A stretch of 64,000 nt of DNA from Emmonsiellopsis sp. PD_33 (taxonomy: Eukaryota > Ascomycota > Eurotiomycetes > Onygenales > Ajellomycetaceae): assembly GCA_032988165.1 (NCBI GenBank), contig JANTQF010000153.1, positions 17,188 through 81,187 of the forward strand, given 5' to 3'. The translations under genes and the position numbers were made by a program. The notes beneath the pieces are model-generated. The model did no database searches. It was given only the letters and a program-made list of their open reading frames with translations, and had not been told where the DNA came from. Below, in pieces: positions 57,168-64,000 of the stretch (positions are counted from its first letter, which is position 1; each line of letters starts with the position of its first letter).

Positions 57168-58004
57168 ATGACTACTCCTCCCATGACCACCCCAGCCCAC
57201 GCTTCATCAAACATCCCCACCGACACACGAGCTTCTCCTTCAACATCTTCGCCTCGAACGAGTTCATGGGCCGACGTCAACTCTTCCGACGCGGGCCCAT
57301 CCCAGAACCCTTCTACTACACCTGAGACGCAGCCACGCAGCAGCAGTGAGGATATTCGCTCTCCTAAAACTGAGTATCCAACCGGGGGAGTCACCACCGT
57401 TTCTTCAGCCGAGCCCAATGGAAAGCTCAGTGCCACTAGGGTGGCTGAGGCCACAGCATCAGCGCAGGAACCAGAGCCAGCAAGGGAAGCTCCAAGCAGC
57501 TCTGGTTCTGCTAACGCAGCAAACGGCGGTACCCTTTCTCAGGCACAAACCCCTTCTCCAGTCAGTACAAACAGGAGCATCCATGATCTCCTCGCGGGAC
57601 GCGACCTGGGCGATATTGCACCATTCACCCCTCCGCCTCTGAATTCTCGGCTGGAACATGCGGGTCCAGATCAAAGCAGGGCCTGCAATTTGAGCCGAGA
57701 GGAGTCTCTAGAAGCCACAATGCTTGCCAACATGCCGGTTGTGGAAGACGCGAATGGGAATTCTCTTGTCAGGTGGCCGCATACCTGGGGCGAAGCCCAG
57801 AAGGGCCGGGTGGAGGCGCTGGCTAGCGAAATACTGGCGTCACTAAGAAAGGGGCTGGCGATTACACAGGAAGTGACTGGGAGATTTAGTGATTTGGGGC
57901 AGAACGGATTACGGTGGAGTGAAGACCCTGGGAATGATGCGGATGATGAATTCGATGATGAGAAGGAAGAGGAGGATAAAGAGCCAATAGAGGAGAAGGA
58001 TTGA
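57168..58004 (+). CDS. Hypothetical low-complexity acidic-tailed protein
   Basis: Single-exon, 278-aa protein of unknown function. The N-terminal 150 residues are Ser/Thr/Pro/Ala-rich and probably disordered. A better-ordered segment follows from about 155 to 250: SIHDLLAGRDLGDIAPFTPP, then VRWPHTWGEAQKGRVEALAS and ILASLRKGLAITQEVTGRFS, likely helical. The last 25 residues are almost all Asp/Glu/Lys. It has no signal peptide or membrane segment. Two in-frame ATGs lie close together at the start; the first is taken. Codon usage and the clean single frame support a real gene. Confidence 0.7.
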   Translation: MTTPPMTTPAHASSNIPTDTRASPSTSSPRTSSWADVNSSDAGPSQNPSTTPETQPRSSSEDIRSPKTEYPTGGVTTVSSAEPNGKLSATRVAEATASAQEPEPAREAPSSSGSANAANGGTLSQAQTPSPVSTNRSIHDLLAGRDLGDIAPFTPPPLNSRLEHAGPDQSRACNLSREESLEATMLANMPVVEDANGNSLVRWPHTWGEAQKGRVEALASEILASLRKGLAITQEVTGRFSDLGQNGLRWSEDPGNDADDEFDDEKEEEDKEPIEEKD

Positions 58005-59010
58005 TTAGACGGAGTTTGATCGCAACGGAACAAGACAAGCCAAAGGAAAAGCAGTCGTGGGGAAAGATCGGGATGAAGCAAACAATGTCATGAAGAGCAG
58101 TCAAAAGAGGAAAACAGGGAAGAACTAACCTGAGAATGATGGCGCAGAACCCAAGGACGACCACAATATTCTCACATCTGTTGAAGGGGAGGATAATGCT
58201 CATGATCTGATCCCAATTCGGTATGTTTTGGCCTCGGGAATTTGGCCCTCTTTCGCTATTTACCTTCAACTAATGCATTTGGTTGTGAAGGTAACAACAA
58301 AGAATGGTAGTCCCGAAGAAACGTGGAAATACCGAGCAAAGCAGTTTAAGGCCGGGCCGGAAGCTCGAACAATGCCTCACATGAGGACTGGCTTTGCATG
58401 TCAGTCGAAGACCAGACCACCTGACTTCTTGATGTGCTTGAATATGAGGCCCAACGATTAAGATGCTCAACACTGTAGCCGATCTCCTCCGGGAAGTTTG
58501 GCCGCGAGCCGCAACAGGGCTTGCCAGACTTGCCATTCTCCTTGTTAAAGAGTTAGGTTGAGTATGAGATGGATGGTGGCGCGGACAACGCGGCGGTTGA
58601 TAGTACCCAATATACTAGTAGATGAGAGCGCCCACGCTGGCTTTGGAAGAGTGTTAGTACATAACGCATCAGAATATGCTTGAGAAAGTTGGCGGCTCTT
58701 CTGGGACTGTGGTTATGATGTATGACAATAGATATATGTATATATCCCAACGCCTGAATACTATTTGTGTCTTTGTTCAAGCGTCGAGTACTAAAGAATA
58801 AAGGGGTCGTCGTATTTTCCTAAACGAGTATAATTGAAATCCACTCACGTGACCGCGTGCACGCGTTCCAGTCGCGAACTAGTTAGGCAAGCGCGTACAG
58901 AACGGGTAAAATATTACACCACCACACCTTAAAATTACCGCACTGCTTGAGCCGCAATTGACGTCTGTTCTCCAGGTCTGCGGCCTCCGCTTCTCTCCTC
59001 TGTCCCCGCC
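58005..59010. other. Intergenic
   Basis: 1 kb between two plus-strand genes. A minus-strand frame around 58130-58210 encodes a short hydrophobic run and ends at a possible GTTAGT donor, but no gene could be built. The right side is the promoter of the Rad9/Crb2 gene and contains an ACGCGT element near 58860. Confidence 0.4.
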
Positions 59011-62000
59011 ATGGAGACCCAGGACGACAGCCTTGATCTGGACTACTTGAGACAGGCTGCCCTCGGTCTGATCGAGGTACGTATCTTCCTCCCGTGGCGT
59101 CATCCCTGTCCCGTCTTCAAGGCGCGCTAACGCGGATCATTTCTCGCATCAGGAACCGCCTAATCAGGTGTCTTCTTTGGACGTGTCAGTTTTTTCGAAA
59201 AACTTACAGACGGATGTTGATTTCCCCGTGAACGAGACGAGACACGGGTTGCTGGACAACAACGGTCTTCCTGTTCCTCGGGTGACCGCAGCACCGACGG
59301 GGAATCATCTGCAGCTCGAGGCGGCAGATTTCCATATTGTTATTCCAACGAAGAAACGACATGCTCCTGAATTGAATACTTCTTCCCATCGACCGCCCTC
59401 GCAGTCTGACGTTGGAAAAAACACGGTTCCCGAGCCCTCAATCAAGAAAATGGCGTCCACAACGGGCAGTATGCCCAGCGATACACAGCCCATTTCGCAG
59501 TCGGTCTTTGAGAGCTTTATGAGCAGGAAGTCACATCAGCAAATCTCGAAGGACACACAGGGAGAGGATGGTGATTATGGAGAGAAAGATATGACTCTCA
59601 ACGAGGGCGATACCGGCCATGTAGATCTACTGGCTTCTTTCGGGGAAACTCCCGTTGCCAACCATCCGTTTATTATTGATGATGAAAACGATCCGGACGA
59701 TATGGACGTGGATGGTGGGATCTCGTCTCCAACGCAGTATCAACATTTCCCTGAATCACAACGTTTTGTCAATCGGACTCCTGCTACACAAAACCGTCTT
59801 ACCTCTCAGCCAGAAGTGTCAACTACGCCGATTCTTTCACGCAATCCTTTCGCGAGCGAGGGCCAGGGAGCAAGTGTTATTATGGGCTTGTCTCAAGTCT
59901 TCAATGCGACGCAGGCACCATCGTCGCCATTTGTTAACGGACACCAGTCTGAGTTCTCGTCCGATATGCCCTCGCCTAATCTCCCTGTCGAAACTCGGTT
60001 AACGGGTACGACCACCATGTTCTCGCCGTTTCTGCCGTCCTCTATCACTCGTTCTAGGTATATTGAGCCGCAAACCAATTACGTCTCAATGAAAGAATCC
60101 CAAGCTGCACGCGAGAAGCGCGCGAAATTACATTCAACGGATGCCATAGGGTCGAGCGATGAGGAATTTGAAAAGGATGGGAGTTTCATTCAACGCCATA
60201 CAAGGGAGAAATATACAGACCAGGAAGTGAAAAAGCAATTCGCCAGCGTAACTGCTCCTGCCAGGTCAAAATCCAGAGGACGGGGCCGTCCAAGAAAAAA
60301 CCTTGCTGATCACTCCTCACCCGTAACGGCTCCTGCTAGATCAAAATCTCGAGGACGAGGTCGCCCAAGAAAAAACGTTGCCGAACACTCCTCACCGGTC
60401 CCGGAATCGCGAAATGGTCTGTCACGTGTGACCCGCACGACACGCTCGACGGTATCAAATGTTGAGGTTGTAGAAAATCCTAATGTCGTTGGAGCTAGTG
60501 AGGAGGAAACCGAACAGGAAGACGAGCAGAAAGCATCCCAAAACCGACGCCTTCGACAGCCCCAGTCTACGGGGGAAGATGACAAGGAAAATGTTGATAA
60601 TGGACCTATTCTGGTTGCCGACACGACCACTTCTGCTCACGATGCGCTTTCCCAAGTACTAGAGATGGAAGAACATCCCGCAAATCAGCGCACCTCCTTC
60701 GTAGGAGCTCCTAGTTCTTCAAGTCAGCAGTCATCGAAACGACGACAGAGTGCTACTGACGAGCACGAAATACCTGGGTCCCAAGATATAACTATTTTGA
60801 ACTCCCAGCCATCTGTCCATTCCTCGCAGGGCCAAAGGCGGAGAGGTAGACCAAGGTCCAAAAAGCCAATCGCACAGCATGAGCAAGCCCCCGATGAGGA
60901 ATGTGTACCATCCTCTCCTCTGCCAGTACAACCAAACCAGGGAACCCTTCGTCATCATGAATCACCCCATTTAGAACCCAGTTCATATCAATCTAATTAC
61001 ACGGCCAAAACACACATCGACCCCGCGGAATCACACCCAGGGCCAAATGTGCCGGAGAAAATCGATCCAAGCAGGGGGTCGTCAAAGAGCCCGAAAGAAG
61101 TCTCCCAGATGCAATCTAAACCGTCTGGAACAGACCCTTCATCCGGGGACACTGATAACCCTATTAAGATCTCATCAATGCCGTCTCGCGTCTTTGAAAC
61201 GCCCACGCAAAACAGAAAGGCATCCAACGACCACCACCATACGATCCCAGAAACCAGTCCATCAGATCAACGAAGCGCATTCAAGCTTTTCCCCAAGCCT
61301 GACCTCCCTTCCAACCCCGGGTCTTCCGCTTCGCCGACCCGTGATGACGATCAGCTACCTTTCGCTCCTCAATTAAGTCGTACTGAACTGAGTCAACGTC
61401 TTCAAGCCCCTAGATCTCTGAGCAAGGGTGTCCGAAATCGAATTGTTTCCGCCATACTTTCAAGTCCTAGTGGTCGCCAGCGTAGAAGTATGACTGAAAT
61501 TGCCGCCGATCAGTCACCCTGCCAATCATTGCCTGATATGCTCCCAGATTTCGGATTAATCACTGCAGAAGACAGGGAGTTTGAATTTGTAACTCGAGGC
61601 TTGGATTTCCGATCTCAAAAAAGACGACGAGGGAATGATGGCAGAGTGATTAGCACATCAACCCCAATCAATACGAATCCTATACCCGAAAACCTACCCA
61701 CAATATCACAGCCAAAAACCAGGGAGGACGAAACGACGACCGAAGTTCCCGAGCCAGCGACGCCAGTACCGGAGGTACGCAGCAGTGATGTCCAACGTGG
61801 CCATAAAGTCCTTCCTAGACGTGCTATGAATGTCTGGGACGTGGAATGTTCCCCTGAACAGAAACCAAAACCAAAACCAAAGGCGAGAGGGCGCAAATCC
61901 CGGCTCAGTCAGCCAACGAACGTCCAGGATCCGGTTGCTCGTACACAATTCCCGAAGCAACTTAGACATAGCATTGCCGGCACAGTTGACAGTTGCAAGC

Positions 62001-63664
62001 CAAAAAGCCCATCACCCACCCCAACGGAATTAATCGAAAGGTCTGACAGTCCTGATCCAATCCAAAGCAATGATACCCCAAGCCAGACAAGAGGCGGTGG
62101 CATTACGCCAAGTTCTGGTGATGAAGTGTTGACAGACAAAATTTTTGCGTTTTTCAATGGACGGCCACTGGGCTACTTTCCAGCTACGTGTGTTGGCATG
62201 TCAAACGCTCTCGGTCCACCTCGCTACCTTGTGAGGTTCGAAGACTCGAGTAAGCCTGACGAGGTGAACATAGACGCGGTTAAGAGATTAGAGTTGAAAA
62301 TCAATGATATGGTTAAAGTGGACTTGGTTCAGGTACCAAAGGTACCTCATGTTGTGGTGGGATTCAAGAAGCTGGATGAGACCGCTGCTCGCAATTGCGA
62401 TGTGACTCCGACGACAGATATTCATGGCCATCATTTTGTCGTCCTCAGACCAAAAGGATCCGTTCCGTCGCGCCGCGGGTCCTGCGATATCACCGTTCCA
62501 ATTTCCAATGTATACTTCGACAAGGTACTATGGAAGCGGTTTCAAAATCGCCAATTCAACTATTCAGCACCGCCTCTTAGCATGTCAGCATCTCGGCTAC
62601 AGACCCCATTTGACAATGGTCCTAGCTCTGCCTTAAGCGCTTCCCGAACACCCCATCGGTCCCGTACCGGTTCTAGTCTATTCTCCGGGATGGTTTTTGC
62701 TATTTCATACAAAGACAAGGAAACAACAAAACTCCGGATAGAAGATCTTATAATCCAAAACGGGGGTCGAATTTTAAAGGATGGCTTTACTGAGCTGTTC
62801 GATCAAGCCTCGTCCCACACATCTACTTTTACATCTACCGAAATTAACCCCACGATCTCCGTCGAATCCTCAACCACCAGTCATCTCTCCCTTCTCCCTG
62901 ATGCTGCACACATGGGCTTCGTCTGCCTATTGACAGACGAACATACCCGACGCGTAAAGTATATGCAAGCCCTCGCCCTCAACATCCCCTGTCTCGCTGG
63001 TCGCTGGATCCACGATTGCATCGCCAAGAACGCTGTTGTAAACTGGGAACCATACCTACTACCTGCTGGCGAATCCACATTCCTCAACGGTGCCATCAGA
63101 TCTCGCATTCTCTCGCCAAACCCCGCGTCCACAGCCCGACTGCCAGATACTATTGATGCGCGTCCCAAGATGCTGGCTGGTCAATCTGTGCTGCTAGTAA
63201 TGGACCGTGGCAAGACTGCTGAGCAAAGAAAACCCTACAGCTTCCTCACATGCGCGTTGGGACCTAGCCGAATCGGACGCGTCCAAGATATCAATGCCGC
63301 AATCAAGCTATTAGCACCACCAGATCAAGAATCCCCTTCCTCCTCAGCCAATACCAGCGATGTAGATGACAGTGATGCTACAAACCCTGGCTGGGATTGG
63401 ATATACGTCGGCGACGAAAAAGCAGCTGCGGCAGCCCGCGTACAACTCGTCAAAGCAACCCAGCCGAACCCACGTTCTCGAGGAAGATCGAAAAAGCCAC
63501 GTCCACAGGGATCACATCTGTCCACTGCTGGTATGGGTGAAACTGGCATAAATGGCACCAGCACAGATGGTGGGGAAATATACGTTAATGGGAGGAGGGT
63601 GAGGATCTTGGATAATGAGTTTATTTGCCAGAGCCTAATTCTAGGGAGACTGTTTGAGAATTGA
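59011..63664 (+). CDS. crb2: DNA-damage checkpoint adaptor, Crb2/Rad9 (53BP1-like)
   Basis: Mediator that binds modified histones at DNA breaks and passes the ATM/ATR-type signal to effector kinases. Two exons, 59011-59076 and 59153-63664, give 1525 aa; the first exon encodes only METQDDSLDLDYLRQAALGL plus two residues. The N-terminal two thirds are disordered and full of SQ/TQ sites, the targets of checkpoint kinases. Two tandem 25-residue repeats at about 388-437 each contain an AT-hook core (GRGRPRK); a third AT-hook-like RRRGRPRSK lies about 170 residues on. A Tudor-type domain lies at about 1012-1095 (DKIFAFFNGRPLGYFPATCV). C-terminal BRCT repeats follow at about 1198-1335 (IPCLAGRWIHDCI) and about 1355-1525. 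The domain order Tudor-BRCT-BRCT identifies the family. Orthologous symbol is crb2/rhp9 or RAD9; I cannot separate them. Confidence 0.92.
60248..60397 (+). repeat. In-gene 75-bp tandem repeat encoding AT-hooks
   Basis: Two direct 75-bp units (60248-60322 and 60323-60397) inside the checkpoint gene. The encoded 25-aa units differ at only two residues, near their ends, while many differences in the DNA are synonymous. This points to selection on the protein rather than a fresh duplication. Confidence 0.9.
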
Positions 63665-64000
63665 TTGAGTGCCTATCTTGAGGCGGCGTTGATGGGTAGG
63701 ATAAATGTATGAGGATGGGAAATTTATGCGCGTCATGTTTGTTGTAGAATTTTAATGGTTAACAAGCCTCATGCACTCGCTTCGCTCGCTTTCGGCTTGC
63801 GCCGCCCCCCCTCCCCCCCCCCCACCCCCCCCCCCCCCCTCCACCCCAACCACACCCCCCCCCCCCCCCACCACCCCACCCAAACAACGCCAACCCCTTT
63901 CCTACATAGTATCCCGACAACAATACTCAGCATAGTCAAACGGCGAGTGCGGCAAGATTTTCAGTCTGTCTTTAGTGTGCTAGGGTGATGGCAACACGAA
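63665..64000. other. 3' flank with C-rich low-complexity tract
   Basis: From about 63805 to 63880 the plus strand is almost only C with scattered T and A, preceded by a GC-rich TCGCTTCGCTCGCTTTCGG stretch. No gene supported. It may be a natural low-complexity tract or a poorly assembled contig edge. Confidence 0.6.

Noticed and set aside
58130..58269. Hydrophobic minus-strand frame near 58.2 kb as a small membrane protein gene
   Set aside because: It has a short hydrophobic run and a possible donor, but no acceptor exon or family match could be found; left as noise.

Overview
This window is nuclear DNA of a filamentous ascomycete (Pezizomycotina). Most genes are split by short GT-AG introns of roughly 45-120 nt, often with CTAAC/CTGAC-like branch sites. 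The gene set includes a fungal PDR-type ABC transporter, a DAL5-type MFS permease, a GH71 glucanase, a Zn2Cys6 regulator, a LaeA-like methyltransferase and a Crb2/Rad9-type checkpoint protein. Eurotiomycetes (Aspergillus/Onygenales side) is my best guess, from the overall look of the proteins only; no search was run.

Layout. 0-7 kb: the 3' end of an unrecognised minus-strand gene (842-1200), then two housekeeping genes, mitoribosomal protein mL57/MRPL15 and the AP-1 mu adaptin. 7-18.5 kb: a gene-poor stretch with an orphan membrane-protein gene (8382-9476), a secreted cysteine-rich precursor with a Kex2-type site (12442-13236), an apparently frameshifted gene fragment just upstream of it, and several kilobases with no convincing ORF. 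18.5-36.7 kb: a transport-rich accessory block with a PDR ABC transporter, an MFS permease, an NmrA-like protein, a full-size ABCA transporter and a broken FAD oxidoreductase. 37-49 kb: a Zn2Cys6 factor, a trypsin-fold peptidase with an unassigned N-terminal domain, a GH71 alpha-1,3-glucanase, a LaeA-like methyltransferase with a probable GC-AG intron, and an alpha/beta-hydrolase pseudogene. A perfect 110-bp tandem duplication lies at 49488-49707. 50-64 kb: compact housekeeping, with an M18 aspartyl aminopeptidase, NOB1, NOP10, SEN2, an acidic low-complexity protein and the Crb2/Rad9 homologue. The window ends in an unusual C-rich tract.

How they relate. NOB1 (20S pre-rRNA cleavage), NOP10 (H/ACA snoRNP) and SEN2 (tRNA splicing) form a small neighbourhood of RNA-processing genes. 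The 18-49 kb block has the composition of a decaying accessory or secondary-metabolism region (transporters, regulator, methyltransferase, broken oxidoreductase and hydrolase), but it has no backbone synthase, so a biosynthetic cluster is not demonstrated. I saw no rRNA, convincing tRNA, CRISPR array or intact transposon. Splice sites were assigned by eye from reading-frame continuity, GT/AG signals and family similarity.
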